In this document: piece by piece, positions 1-8,771 of the stretch | How positions within the stretch are numbered: position 1 is the first letter of the stretch | Layout of the letters: every line of letters starts with the position of its first letter | Source of the DNA: Acinetobacter tibetensis | Lineage (GTDB): Bacteria; Pseudomonadota; Gammaproteobacteria; Pseudomonadales; Moraxellaceae | Length of the DNA stretch: 64,000 nucleotides | Direction of reading: 5' to 3' | Assembly (NCBI RefSeq): GCF_023824315.1 | Contig: NZ_CP098732.1 | Coordinates: 992,001-1,056,000 of the forward strand | The notes under the pieces: model-generated | Databases searched by the model: none | Seen by the model: the letters and a program-made list of their open reading frames with translations, nothing else | What the model was told of the DNA's origin: nothing | Program-made: the position numbers and the translations under genes

Positions 1-657
1 ATCATTTTTACGTTCCCCAATTGGGCAGGCACTTAAGGCATGATCACGTAAGCAATGTCCTTCTTCCAACAATGTTAAACGTGATAAATCTAAATCTTCC
101 AGCGTTACCGCTTGTGCTGAACGTTGGTCAGATTTATGACACACCAAGAACAAGTCTTCTTTTGCAATTTCAGCAACTTTAAGTCCACGCGTGTCAAATG
201 GCAGAGCCAACAACACCATGTCTAAGTTACCATGTTCCAGTTTTTCAACAATTTTTTCGCTTTGTGCTTCATGCAAATGCAACTGAATTTTAGGAAGTTG
301 CTTATGCACTTCGTTAAGTAGTTGTGACAAAATAAAAGGCGCAATCGTTGGAATAACACCTAAATGTAGATCGCCAGTCAAAGGCTCACTCATTTCACGA
401 CTTAAGCGCATTAAGTCTTGAGCATCAGCAAGTAGAACACGGGCTCGAGCGACAACTTGTTCGCCAAGCGGGGTTAAACGTACATTTTGGCGATCGCGTT
501 CAACGAGGACGCCACCCAGTAAGCGTTCAAGTTCCATGATCCCACCCGAAAGAGTAGATTGGGTCACGAACGAACGACGCGCCGCTTCAGTGAAGTGCAG
601 CGTTTCAGACAGTGTTACAAGGTATGACAGCTGTCTCAGGGATGGTAATGCAGCCAT
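1..657 (-). CDS. oxyR: OxyR-type LysR family peroxide-sensing regulator (3' end cut by window edge)
   Basis: The visible 219 residues start at the ATG ending at 657 and run off the left edge. An N-terminal LysR winged helix-turn-helix (about residues 5-65, with the stretch TEAARRSFVTQSTLSGGI) is followed by the start of the effector domain. The peroxide-sensing pair of OxyR is visible: GHC (C202) and C211, nine residues apart as for C199/C208 of the E. coli protein. OxyR activates peroxide defence genes when these cysteines form a disulfide. It is the last gene of a minus-strand series after rubA, rubB and an esterase, 13 bases behind the esterase stop. This order is the one described for Acinetobacter, so the identification is firm. 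The missing part is the C-terminal half of the effector domain. Confidence 0.95.
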   Translation of the reverse strand, partial: MAALPSLRQLSYLVTLSETLHFTEAARRSFVTQSTLSGGIMELERLLGGVLVERDRQNVRLTPLGEQVVARARVLLADAQDLMRLSREMSEPLTGDLHLGVIPTIAPFILSQLLNEVHKQLPKIQLHLHEAQSEKIVEKLEHGNLDMVLLALPFDTRGLKVAEIAKEDLFLVCHKSDQRSAQAVTLEDLDLSRLTLLEEGHCLRDHALSACPIGERKND

Positions 658-670
658 AGTGTCCTAATGT

Positions 671-1609
671 TTAAGATTTAAAATGATGAGCAAATAATCC
701 GCTAAGATGAGGAATGAAATGCGGAGGGATATCATGCCCCATTCCATCAATTAATTCAAACTTAGCGCCTGTAATTGCTTTTGCAACAGCTTTACCATGA
801 CTAGGCGGGAGCAAGCGATCACGTGAACCATGTACCACAAGGGTCGGTTGTTGAATCTGCTTGTCCAGTTGTAACAATGAGCCTGTACATAATATTGCTA
901 AAAACTGTTGAAGTACACCCGCTGGGTAATAACTTCGTTGATATAATCTACGAGCGGTTTGCATGGTTTCAAGCTGATTGATATAACCAGGTGAACCAAT
1001 AATGTTAAATACTTTTAAACTGTGATTAATAATTCCTTCCTCATCATTTGATTCTGGTCGGCCAATAAGGCTGAACAGTTGCTTTGGAAAAGGAGGAGGG
1101 AGTAAAGGTTGATTGTTGCTGGTAAACACCAATCCTAATTTGCTGACTTTATCTGGATTTTTTGCAGCTAGAATTTGTGCGATCATTCCGCCCATGGATG
1201 CACCCAGTACAAAGACGTTTTCTAGTCCCATGCGTTCAATGAGCAAGGCGGCATCATCGGCCATATCATGTAAATTATAAGGTGCGCCTTGGTTTTCTAA
1301 GCCCAGTGCAAAACGACCCATTAATTTAATGGTATTTAGACGTGGTCCCTGATGACGTATTTTAGAAGACAAACCAATATCACGATTATCGTAACGAACA
1401 ACGCGATAGCCATGATCAATCAGTGTTTTACAAAAGAAATCGGGCCAGAATAATAATTGAGCGCCTAAACCCATAATAAGTAAAATAGTTGGATGCTCAG
1501 GTTGACCACCAACTTCGACGTGTAATTCAATTCCATTCCCCAAGTTTACCTTGGTTTCATGCATAAACGGGGTGTAAGGTGAATTTTTGAATTGTAATAC
1601 GCTATTCAT
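671..1609 (-). CDS. estB: alpha/beta hydrolase, EstB-type esterase
   Basis: A 312-residue alpha/beta-hydrolase. The nucleophile elbow is GASMGG (Ser138), with later acid and His candidates in HGSRDRLLP and GMGHDIP. An oxyanion segment MGLGAQ lies near residue 46. No signal peptide is visible, so a cytoplasmic esterase is expected. The start ATG at 1609 has a good ribosome site (GGGGAG). It sits 60 bases behind rubB and 13 bases before oxyR, matching the esterase gene (estB) of the Acinetobacter rubAB operon. That context, more than the sequence, supports the symbol. The natural substrate cannot be read from the sequence. Confidence 0.85.
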   Translation of the reverse strand: MNSVLQFKNSPYTPFMHETKVNLGNGIELHVEVGGQPEHPTILLIMGLGAQLLFWPDFFCKTLIDHGYRVVRYDNRDIGLSSKIRHQGPRLNTIKLMGRFALGLENQGAPYNLHDMADDAALLIERMGLENVFVLGASMGGMIAQILAAKNPDKVSKLGLVFTSNNQPLLPPPFPKQLFSLIGRPESNDEEGIINHSLKVFNIIGSPGYINQLETMQTARRLYQRSYYPAGVLQQFLAILCTGSLLQLDKQIQQPTLVVHGSRDRLLPPSHGKAVAKAITGAKFELIDGMGHDIPPHFIPHLSGLFAHHFKS

Positions 1610-1628
1610 TCTTCTTTCTCCCCTAATA

Positions 1629-1658
1629 AGAGGACATTCAAAAATGTGAACGTCCTCT
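1629..1658 (-). other. intercistronic stem-loop between rubB and estB
   Basis: A 12-bp stem with a 6-base loop fills half of the spacer. Arms are 1629-1640 and 1647-1658. The single imperfect pair is A/C when read on the plus strand but a G-U wobble in the minus-strand RNA, which is the operon transcript. No U-run follows, so it is unlikely to be a terminator. It lies just before the estB ribosome site and may affect RNA processing or stability. Confidence 0.6.
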
Positions 1659-1669
1659 CTATTTTGAAC

Positions 1670-2848
1670 TTAAACTGATACAGGAATCAAGTCTGGAACT
1701 AACTTGGTTAGTGTTAATCGTTGTTTCGCTGCTGTTGCACCTAACAGTACAAAACCACGTAAAGTCCCTGTACTATCAAATGCTTTGGCTAACATGCCAT
1801 CATCAAATTCTTCCGTTTCCCAATTCACGTCAACATCAATCGGCGCTGGTAAAACAGTGAGTGGTGCCGCAGGCGTTTTGACCGCTACAGGCATCGCAGG
1901 ATAATGTACTGCAGTATGCTCACCATTTAAGGTTTTTGCCAGTGCTCGTGCTTGCTGCATGATTGGCATTACATATGGAAGTAGTGTGCCATTCACTTCT
2001 GCACAGTCACCCACTGCATAAATATTCGCTTGATTGGTTTCTAAATGGCTATTGGTCAAAATGCCACGACTGGTGTGAATATTACCTGTTTTAGCCAAAC
2101 TAATATTGGGCTGTAAACCAATTGCTGAAAGTACTATATCAGCGATTACAGATTGTCCATTGGCTAAAGTGACAAGATAATCGCCATTTTCGACTTTAGA
2201 TACTTTCTCAACAGTCGTGCCCAATACAAAATGAATACCTGTTTCTTCCAGATTTTCTTGGAAGGCTGAAGCAATATGCGCAGGCAGTAGTCGACCTAAA
2301 GGTTGTGCAGCCAAATCGATGACCGTGGCATGATATCCTGTATTTTGTAGATCATTGGCAAACTCGCAGCCAATTAATCCTGCACCTAAAATCACCACAC
2401 GTTTATCTTGACGTTTGTCTAGGTTTTCACGGAATGCTTTATAGTCATTGAGAGAGTTGACCACATGAATATCATCACTGCCATCTCCAGCAATTGCTAG
2501 ACGAATTGGATTTGCACCTACCGCAAGAATCAGTTTTGCATAGTCTAAGGTACTCGATTCACCGTCTTTTTCTAAGACAAGTTGATGTTGCTCACTACGA
2601 ATTTCTTTAACCCAAGTATGGGTTTCAATGCGCATATTGAGCTGAGTACTCATTTTTTCTGCATCGCCCAAGGCGATTTGTTCAGGAGATTTTTTGCCTG
2701 CTAATGCATTAGATAAGGTTGGCTTCGCATAATTGCTGGCATCATCTGCGGTAATCATAATCAGTTCTTGTTCCGCATTGAGTTTGCGAAACTCACGTGC
2801 CACGGTATAGCCAGCCATGCCTGAACCAATGATAACGATAGGCTGCAT
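1670..2848 (-). CDS. rubB: rubredoxin-NAD(+) reductase
   Basis: A 392-residue FAD/NAD oxidoreductase that passes electrons from NADH to rubredoxin for alkane hydroxylation. Visible parts are the FAD dinucleotide motif GSGMAG (residues 8-13), an NAD motif GAGLIGCE near residue 155, and the second FAD motif YAVGDCAE near residue 280. I placed the start at the ATG ending at 2848 because GGAG lies just upstream; an upstream in-frame codon adds 12 residues but has no ribosome site. It follows rubA by 58 bases, and that spacer contains a terminator-like hairpin. Length and motifs fit the family. Confidence 0.94.
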   Translation of the reverse strand: MQPIVIIGSGMAGYTVAREFRKLNAEQELIMITADDASNYAKPTLSNALAGKKSPEQIALGDAEKMSTQLNMRIETHTWVKEIRSEQHQLVLEKDGESSTLDYAKLILAVGANPIRLAIAGDGSDDIHVVNSLNDYKAFRENLDKRQDKRVVILGAGLIGCEFANDLQNTGYHATVIDLAAQPLGRLLPAHIASAFQENLEETGIHFVLGTTVEKVSKVENGDYLVTLANGQSVIADIVLSAIGLQPNISLAKTGNIHTSRGILTNSHLETNQANIYAVGDCAEVNGTLLPYVMPIMQQARALAKTLNGEHTAVHYPAMPVAVKTPAAPLTVLPAPIDVDVNWETEEFDDGMLAKAFDSTGTLRGFVLLGATAAKQRLTLTKLVPDLIPVSV

Positions 2849-2871
2849 TTTTTTCTCCAAAAATAAGGTGT

Positions 2872-2898
2872 AAAAAAAGACCACTAGAAGGGTCTTTT
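2872..2898 (-). terminator. terminator-like hairpin between rubA and rubB
   Basis: Read on the minus strand, an 8-bp stem (arms 2891-2898 and 2875-2882) with an 8-base loop runs into a stretch of T. It lies inside the rubA-rubB spacer, 24 bases before the rubB start. As an intrinsic terminator or attenuator it would let rubA be made in excess over rubB. Confidence 0.6.
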
Positions 2899-2906
2899 AG
2901 TTATTA

Positions 2907-3071
2907 TTAAATTTCAATCATTTCAAAGTCGGCTTTAGAAACACCACAATCTGGGCAAGTCCAGTCATCTGGAATATCATCCCATTTGGTGCCCGCAACG
3001 ATACCGTCTTGCGGCCAGCCTTCTGCTTCGTCGTAAATCCATCCACAAACGATGCATTGATACTTTTTCAT
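2907..3071 (-). CDS. rubA: rubredoxin
   Basis: A 54-residue rubredoxin, too short for many gene callers. The two iron-binding CxxC knuckles are complete: CIVC (C6, C9) and CPDC (C39, C42), each followed by G as in the family. Conserved aromatic residues (Y4, W11, Y13, W37) are present, as is the typical [14 protein letters not shown] stretch. It carries electrons from RubB to an alkane monooxygenase such as AlkB, which is not in this window. It is the first gene of the rubA-rubB-estB-oxyR series, and the promoter should lie in the long gap upstream. Confidence 0.97.
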   Translation of the reverse strand: MKKYQCIVCGWIYDEAEGWPQDGIVAGTKWDDIPDDWTCPDCGVSKADFEMIEI

Positions 3072-3550
3072 CTGATTCTCCAATTCTGATCGGGATATTT
3101 TAGATCAGCAATAACTCATATACCGCATGGCTCTAATGATCTAATTGCTAGCGCTATTTTCGCCTAAATTTTTACGCAGTTCTAGGACGAATGTAAAGCA
3201 AATATCGGATTTTAATTAGAGAATTACAGATCTGAATGGCTGAGTAGGACAAAACTTATCAATTCAAACGTAGCCATGTATTTTTGTTAGACAATTTAGA
3301 GAAAACTCATTACAACGGGTTTTATTGGAGGATTATCAGACTAAGGTCGAGCAGATTTAAAACAGTAAAATTGCTATATTAGAATCATACAAGTCTATAG
3401 TTAATATTTATTATAAAAATTATTTATATAATTCAAGTTTTTGTAGAAATCAATAAAAAATATCCTCGCCTGAAAAGTTGGCTATTATCTATCCTGAACG
3501 TCGAATAAACGTTAAAATTCACCTATTCTTTTCGTTTTAAATTCTCTCCC
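3072..3550. promoter_or_regulatory. 479-base divergent intergenic region between rubA and apt
   Basis: No coding sequence is visible. The region is strongly AT-rich, mostly so between 3370 and 3480, and must hold the divergent promoters of rubA (leftward) and apt (rightward). I could not assign -35/-10 boxes with confidence and saw no clear operator. Confidence 0.4.
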
Positions 3551-4096
3551 ATGAAAAATTTGTCTGCTGTATTGTGGTCACACATTCGTACTGTCCAAGA
3601 TTTCCCAAAACCGGGAATTTGTTTCTATGATTTGACCCCATTGTTTATGAGTAATATTACGCCATTAGCCGATGCTCTTATTGCAAGTATTCCAGCAGAA
3701 CAGTTGGCAGAAGTAGAGAGCTTTGTGGCAGTTGAAGCACGTGGTTTTGTGCTTGCAAGCCTATTGGCTCAACGCTTAAATAAAGGTCTTTTATTGGTTC
3801 GTAAAGCAGGGAAATTACCACCTCCAGTGGTTGGTGTGGGGTATAGTCTTGAATATGGTGTAGATCGTTTAGAAATTGCAGCCAATATTCAGCCACAAAA
3901 GGTGATTATTGTAGATGATGTGCTTGCCACAGGCGGGACATTAAAAGCTGTAAAACAATTAATGGATAAATGTCAGCATCAAGTATTGGGTGCGAGCATT
4001 TTCTTAGATTTACCGACATTGCATCAAGATTTAGGCTTTAAGGTTTGGACAGTGTTGGAAGAAAACTCAAAACCATTAGAAGCTGCTGTCGCTTAA
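3551..4096 (+). CDS. apt: adenine phosphoribosyltransferase
   Basis: A 181-residue type I phosphoribosyltransferase that converts adenine and PRPP to AMP in purine salvage. The PRPP-binding motif VIIVDDVLATGGT (near residues 117-129) is intact, as are VEARGF and the flexible RKAGKLP segment typical of Apt. The N-terminal FPKPGICFYDLTPL stretch is also diagnostic. No clear ribosome site precedes the ATG. A strong terminator follows within 20 bases, so it is probably a single-gene unit. Confidence 0.95.
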   Translation: MKNLSAVLWSHIRTVQDFPKPGICFYDLTPLFMSNITPLADALIASIPAEQLAEVESFVAVEARGFVLASLLAQRLNKGLLLVRKAGKLPPPVVGVGYSLEYGVDRLEIAANIQPQKVIIVDDVLATGGTLKAVKQLMDKCQHQVLGASIFLDLPTLHQDLGFKVWTVLEENSKPLEAAVA

Positions 4097-4111
4097 GCAT
4101 TTAATATCTGC

Positions 4112-4147
4112 AAAAAAGCCAATCAAATGCATTTGATTGGCTTTTTT
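4112..4147. terminator. bidirectional terminator of apt and the convergent hydrolase
   Basis: An 11-bp perfect stem (4118-4128 with 4131-4141) flanked by an A-run on one side and a T-run on the other. It can end transcription of apt and of the convergent hydrolase gene. Confidence 0.9.
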
Positions 4148-4153
4148 ATTGCG

Positions 4154-4672
4154 CTAAAAAATAAAGGTTTGTTCCATATAATGAATGAGATGGTTGATGC
4201 GTTCTGGTGTAACCAGTCGATGATGCCCACCTTCAACCGTTTCGACTTGCATATAAGGTTCTAAAAAAGCTGTAGTCGCGTACATGTCTAAAACCTCATC
4301 ACCAAGCTCAATGTAGGCAATTTGAGGAATATCATGTTCTAAATCTAATTCAGTAATTGCAGGATAATCAGAGCGGAAATCTGGAGTTAAATTGGGATTC
4401 GCTACAATACAAGGAATTCGGTGTTGTAAGGACATTTTGAGCGCCCAATATCCGCCTAAACTGTGGCCTATTAATAAGTCTGGTTTAATAGTGACTAAAG
4501 CATTTTTATAAAATTCGGCAACAGTGGAATAGTTTAAATTTCTGTAATCGACATCTATACAATATTTTTTTGCAGAGTCAATAGCATGGAATTTGGTCGA
4601 TTCTTTGGACGAGTCTAATCCATGAAAAAAAAGAATTTTCGATTGGTCTATATTGATGGTTATCGCATTCAT
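4154..4672 (-). CDS. YqiA/RBBP9-like alpha/beta hydrolase
   Basis: A 172-residue protein with the small alpha/beta-hydrolase plan of the YqiA (UPF0227) type. FFHGLDSS opens the fold, GHSLGG is the nucleophile elbow, and EGGHHRL near the C-terminus supplies the His. A plausible acidic residue is in GDEVLD. I chose the ATG ending at 4672, which has a GAGAG ribosome site, over an extension of 17 residues. YqiA is an esterase of short chains in E. coli; here the substrate is unknown. It is convergent with apt. Confidence 0.75.
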   Translation of the reverse strand: MNAITINIDQSKILFFHGLDSSKESTKFHAIDSAKKYCIDVDYRNLNYSTVAEFYKNALVTIKPDLLIGHSLGGYWALKMSLQHRIPCIVANPNLTPDFRSDYPAITELDLEHDIPQIAYIELGDEVLDMYATTAFLEPYMQVETVEGGHHRLVTPERINHLIHYMEQTFIF

Positions 4673-4955
4673 AGGCTCTCTTTTTGCAAAGATAGAACGG
4701 ATTAATAAACGTTCACTTTTCAACTTTTTTAAATTGTTTTTATTTTACGAATCTTCAGTTGGCATTGATCTTAGCATTTGGTCTAAGGGGGATGTGTGCA
4801 ATAGGGTGATATGGTTTTTAATAATAGATAAAACAGAGAGATATGTTGTGTTTATTGCTAAATTAGCAAAGTTGATAAATATTTTTTAACGATTTATTTT
4901 ACTGCTTATTGTAATTATTCAGTAGTTTGGAAGGAACTCGTTTGAGAAAAACAAA

Positions 4956-5396
4956 ATGATGGAACATCTACGCTTTAGTATCTGTATAGAGGCAAGCCCT
5001 GAAAAAATATGGAATATTCTTTGGTCTCCAGATACTTATACTGAATGGACCAAGTTCTTTACGGAAGGATCAAAAATACAGTCCGATTGGACAGTTGGCG
5101 GAAGAACTTTATTTATAGACAACAAGGGCGATGGTTTGATTGCCACCATTTTAGTTTATTTACCGTATTGTTCAGTTATTTTTCAATATCAAGGTCTATT
5201 ACAAGGTGGGGTGGAGGATTTAACTAGCCCTGAAGTTCAGCAGTGGCAAGGATTGCTCGAACAATATTCTTTGGAGGAGGTTGATGGAAAAACTGTACTG
5301 AGTGTCGAATTGGAAACGATGGAAGATTATAAATACATGATGGAGCAAGCTTTTGAACAAGGACTGCAGCGTGTTCGAGAATTAGCAGAACAATAA
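4956..5396 (+). CDS. SRPBCC-family protein (START-like fold)
   Basis: A 146-residue protein that looks like a polyketide-cyclase/START-type (SRPBCC) fold. The opening FSICIEASPEKIWNILWSPDTYTEW pattern (shown here only as a type: strand, EKIW helix, Y-x-W) is the family hallmark, followed by GGRTLFID and a C-terminal long helix from about residue 120. These proteins bind hydrophobic ligands; many are stress- or activator-related, but no ligand can be named. Two adjacent ATGs (4956 and 4959) are possible. It is a single gene before lysS with its own upstream region. Confidence 0.7.
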   Translation: MMEHLRFSICIEASPEKIWNILWSPDTYTEWTKFFTEGSKIQSDWTVGGRTLFIDNKGDGLIATILVYLPYCSVIFQYQGLLQGGVEDLTSPEVQQWQGLLEQYSLEEVDGKTVLSVELETMEDYKYMMEQAFEQGLQRVRELAEQ

Positions 5397-5524
5397 AATA
5401 ATAGAGTTGTAAAAAAGAAAGTTAAATTCACGGTCATTATTTTGTTTAAGAGAAATCATACGAAATCATGAATGAATCTGCTATGCTATAGCACTTCATT
5501 TTTTAGTATTTTTACGAGGCAGAG

Positions 5525-7051
5525 ATGACGCAAAACAACGCTCAATCGACTTCTGAACAACCTATTTCCGAAAACGATTTAATTGCACAGCGTCATGCCA
5601 AGTTGAAGCAAATTGAAGAGCAAGCCAAACAAACGGGCGTTAGCCCATGGCCGAACTCGTTCAAGCGCGAACATTATGCACAAGATTTACAAGAACAATT
5701 CCAAGATCAATCGAAAGAGCAGATTGAAGCAGCCGAGCATGTTTATGTAAAAGTTGCAGGTCGTGTCATGTTAAATCGTGGATCATTTATTGTGATTCAA
5801 GATATGACAGGTCGTATTCAGCTTTATGTTGCACGCAAAGAGTTAGACGAAGCCACTTTAGCGACCATTAAAGGTTTAGATCTTGGTGATATTATTGCGG
5901 TAGAAGGCTATATTGGTCGTTCGGGCAAAGGTGATTTATATGTTCATATTCAACATTTTGAATTATTGACGAAATCATTACGTCCACTGCCAGATAAGTT
6001 CCATGGTCTAAATGACACTGAAGTTAAATACCGTAAGCGTTATCTTGATTTGATTGTGAATGAAGAAACACGTAAAACTTTTGAAATTCGTGCCAAAGTT
6101 GTTGCAGGAATTCGTACATTCTTGAACAACGAACGTTTCATGGAAGTTGAAACACCGATGATGCATGTGATTCCAGGTGGTGCATCTGCACGTCCATTTG
6201 AAACGCATCATAATGCTTTGGATATGCCTTTGTTCTTGCGTATTGCGCCTGAACTTTATTTAAAGCGTTTGGTTGTTGGTGGTTTTGAGCGCGTGTTTGA
6301 AATTAACCGTAACTTCCGTAATGAAGGGGTTTCAACGCGTCATAACCCTGAATTTACCATGATTGAATTTTACCAAGCCTATGCAGATTACAAAGACTTA
6401 ATGGCTTTGACTGAAAATATGCTGGAAAAATTGGCTTTGGATATTTTGGGCAGCACTGATGTGCCGTATCAAGGTGAAGTCTTCAGCTTTAAAGGGCCGT
6501 TCAAGAAAATTTCAATGTTTGATGCAATCTTGGAAAACAACCCAGACTTCACCCCTGAAAATGTAAATGACCGTGAGTTCTTGGCTAAATTCACCAAAGA
6601 AGTGTTGAAAGAAGAAGTGAAGCCTGGTTTTGGTTTGGGTAAATTACAAACTATCGTGTTTGAAGAAACGGTTGAAACCAAATTACGTCAACCGACCTTT
6701 ATTACTGAATATCCAGCTGAAACTTCACCTTTAGCACGCCGTAATGATGATAATCCGCATATTACCGACCGTTTTGAGTTCTTTATCGGTGGTCGTGAAT
6801 TAGCAAATGGTTTCTCAGAGTTGAATGATCCAATTGATCAAGCAGAACGTTTCCAAGCACAAGTTCAGGAAAAAGATGCGGGTGATGATGAAGCGATGCA
6901 CTACGATGCAGAGTTTGTTGAAGCACTTGAATACGGTTTGCCTCCAACTGCGGGTGAAGGTATTGGTATTGACCGTTTAGTCATGTTATTTGCTGACGCG
7001 CCAAGTATCCGTGATGTGATTTTATTCCCACACATGCGCCGTAAAGACTAA
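5525..7051 (+). CDS. lysS: lysyl-tRNA synthetase, class II
   Basis: A 508-residue class II lysyl-tRNA synthetase that charges tRNA-Lys in the cytoplasm. An N-terminal OB-fold anticodon domain (about 65-170, with [16 protein letters not shown]) precedes the catalytic domain. Class II motifs are visible: motif 1 around FMEVETPMM, motif 2 around [16 protein letters not shown], and motif 3 at [12 protein letters not shown] near the C-terminus. Length is normal. GAGG lies just before the ATG. A terminator follows at once, so it is a single-gene unit. Confidence 0.98.
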   Translation: MTQNNAQSTSEQPISENDLIAQRHAKLKQIEEQAKQTGVSPWPNSFKREHYAQDLQEQFQDQSKEQIEAAEHVYVKVAGRVMLNRGSFIVIQDMTGRIQLYVARKELDEATLATIKGLDLGDIIAVEGYIGRSGKGDLYVHIQHFELLTKSLRPLPDKFHGLNDTEVKYRKRYLDLIVNEETRKTFEIRAKVVAGIRTFLNNERFMEVETPMMHVIPGGASARPFETHHNALDMPLFLRIAPELYLKRLVVGGFERVFEINRNFRNEGVSTRHNPEFTMIEFYQAYADYKDLMALTENMLEKLALDILGSTDVPYQGEVFSFKGPFKKISMFDAILENNPDFTPENVNDREFLAKFTKEVLKEEVKPGFGLGKLQTIVFEETVETKLRQPTFITEYPAETSPLARRNDDNPHITDRFEFFIGGRELANGFSELNDPIDQAERFQAQVQEKDAGDDEAMHYDAEFVEALEYGLPPTAGEGIGIDRLVMLFADAPSIRDVILFPHMRRKD

Positions 7052-7065
7052 GCTTTGTATCTCAT

Positions 7066-7093
7066 AAAAAACTCGCTTTATGCGAGTTTTTTT
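7066..7093 (+). terminator. lysS terminator
   Basis: A 6-bp GC-containing stem (7071-7076 with 7082-7087) extended by A/T pairs and ending in a T-run, 15 bases after the lysS stop. Confidence 0.88.
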
Positions 7094-7190
7094 ATTGCTG
7101 ATTTACAACAAAAATCAATACTCAGGTTGCAATATTGAATCAAAGAAAATATGGTAGTCGGCAGAATTAAGTAACGAGAAAGTCACGATA

Positions 7191-8633
7191 ATGTTTTTAA
7201 AAAGATCTTTAGTTTCGGCGTTGTTGGTGGTATCTGCGTCATCTGGTTTTGCGCAAGGGATTGTCGTGAATAATGAAGATTTACGTTCGGATTTGAACTG
7301 GTTAAATCAACAAGGTGTTATTCAAATTAGTACCTCAACATGGCCAATGAGTGGGGATGAAATTCAACGTGCGTTATCCCAAGCCCGCATCAGTCAACCA
7401 GAACAACAAAAAGTAATTGACTCTGTTCTAGCCAGTCTAAAAGCAGACAATCATCTGGCGAAAGTGAGTCTTTATGCTGCAACTGACGAAAAGCAATTTC
7501 CACAAGCATTTGCTACAAGTAACAAGTCTCAATATGTGGGTGCATTGGAATTAAACGCGGGTAGCGAGAATTGGGATGCCAAATTAAAAATAAACGTTGA
7601 ACATGACCCGATGATTGATAATGGGGAATATGTAAATGTTGAAGGTTCATATTTGGCGGGTAAGCTGTGGAACCAGTGGTTGATTGCAGGTCAAATGCCA
7701 ACGTATTGGGGGCCAGGACATGATGGCAGCCTAATCCGTGGTGATGCAAGCCGTCCTGTTTATGGTTTGACCATGCAGCGTGCTGACCAAAGCGCATTCG
7801 AAACTAAATGGTTATCGTGGATTGGATCTTGGCAATATCAAGCCTTTGCAGGACAACTCGCGGATTATGATGCTATTCCAGATACAAAACTCATTGGCTT
7901 GCGTTTAACTGCACAGCCTTTGCCGTATTTGGAGTTGGGTGCATCGCGCATGATTCAATGGGGAGGGGATGGGCGCTCGGAAAGTTTGGATTCATTATGG
8001 AATGCAATTAAAGGGAATGATAATTTCTATAATTCGGATGATGATAAATCGAACCAACTTGCTGGCTTTGATGCACGTTTAAATTTGAATCAATGGTTGA
8101 ATACACCGCTGAGTGTTTATGGTCAGTATGTGGGTGAAGATGAGGCGGGGCTGCTTCCATCTAAAAAAATGTATTTAGCTGGCGTAGATTATTCTTCAAG
8201 CTTTAAAAATATGCCATTCCAATTGTATACAGAGTGGGCGGATACCCGTACCAATGGTGATGTAAAAGGTATTTCGTATAATCACTATGTCTATAAAGAT
8301 GGTTACTACCAACATGGCTTCCCATTAGGTCATGCGATGGGTGGTGATGGTGAAATGTATTCAGTCGGCGGTAATATTCGTTTGGATCCTATGAACCGTG
8401 TTTCTGGACGTGTTTTAGTGGCTAAAGCCAATCAATCTAATCTGGATATTAATCAGGCATTTCCAGAAAAAGATGAAGTGAAAGCACTCGATTTAACATG
8501 GTCACATTATCTTCGTCCAGATATTCCTTTGAAATTAAATGGATGGGTGAGTGATTCAGATGTGCATGGTAATGATACAGGGCTTTCAGTTGCTGTAGAT
8601 TTACCATTAGACCCAAAAGCTTGGGGCTATTAA
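7191..8633 (+). CDS. capsule assembly Wzi family outer-membrane protein
   Basis: A 480-residue secreted protein. A signal peptide ends near residue 21 (SASSGFA). A periplasmic segment with NEDLRSDLNWLNQQGVI (residues 28-44) leads into a long stretch of alternating strands typical of an outer-membrane beta-barrel, with the Wzi-like segment MPTYWGPGHDGSLI near 170. The last residue is Tyr, usual for barrel insertion. Wzi of E. coli helps attach capsule to the cell surface. No capsule cluster lies here, so a more general surface-polysaccharide or envelope role is equally possible. Its own terminator follows. Confidence 0.8.
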   Translation: MFLKRSLVSALLVVSASSGFAQGIVVNNEDLRSDLNWLNQQGVIQISTSTWPMSGDEIQRALSQARISQPEQQKVIDSVLASLKADNHLAKVSLYAATDEKQFPQAFATSNKSQYVGALELNAGSENWDAKLKINVEHDPMIDNGEYVNVEGSYLAGKLWNQWLIAGQMPTYWGPGHDGSLIRGDASRPVYGLTMQRADQSAFETKWLSWIGSWQYQAFAGQLADYDAIPDTKLIGLRLTAQPLPYLELGASRMIQWGGDGRSESLDSLWNAIKGNDNFYNSDDDKSNQLAGFDARLNLNQWLNTPLSVYGQYVGEDEAGLLPSKKMYLAGVDYSSSFKNMPFQLYTEWADTRTNGDVKGISYNHYVYKDGYYQHGFPLGHAMGGDGEMYSVGGNIRLDPMNRVSGRVLVAKANQSNLDINQAFPEKDEVKALDLTWSHYLRPDIPLKLNGWVSDSDVHGNDTGLSVAVDLPLDPKAWGY

Positions 8634-8647
8634 TTTCTAAATAGAAT

Positions 8648-8677
8648 AAAAAAACCTCACAATTGTGAGGTTTTTTT
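8648..8677 (+). terminator. terminator after the Wzi-like gene
   Basis: A near-perfect palindrome with stem AACCTCAC/GTGAGGTT around an AATT centre, A-run before and T-run after. It can work in both directions. Confidence 0.9.
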
Positions 8678-8771
8678 ATTACAGTGTTACCAATATAAGT
8701 TAACTTCGATAATGAGATAGCATTCAAAGACATTAGTAAATCAATCCCATGCCTAGCAATGCATGTACTGA

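Noticed and set aside
4653-4889. Rightward open frame of 78 codons before the SRPBCC gene
   Set aside because: It overlaps the start of the leftward hydrolase gene, has no ribosome site and looks like translated AT-rich spacer.
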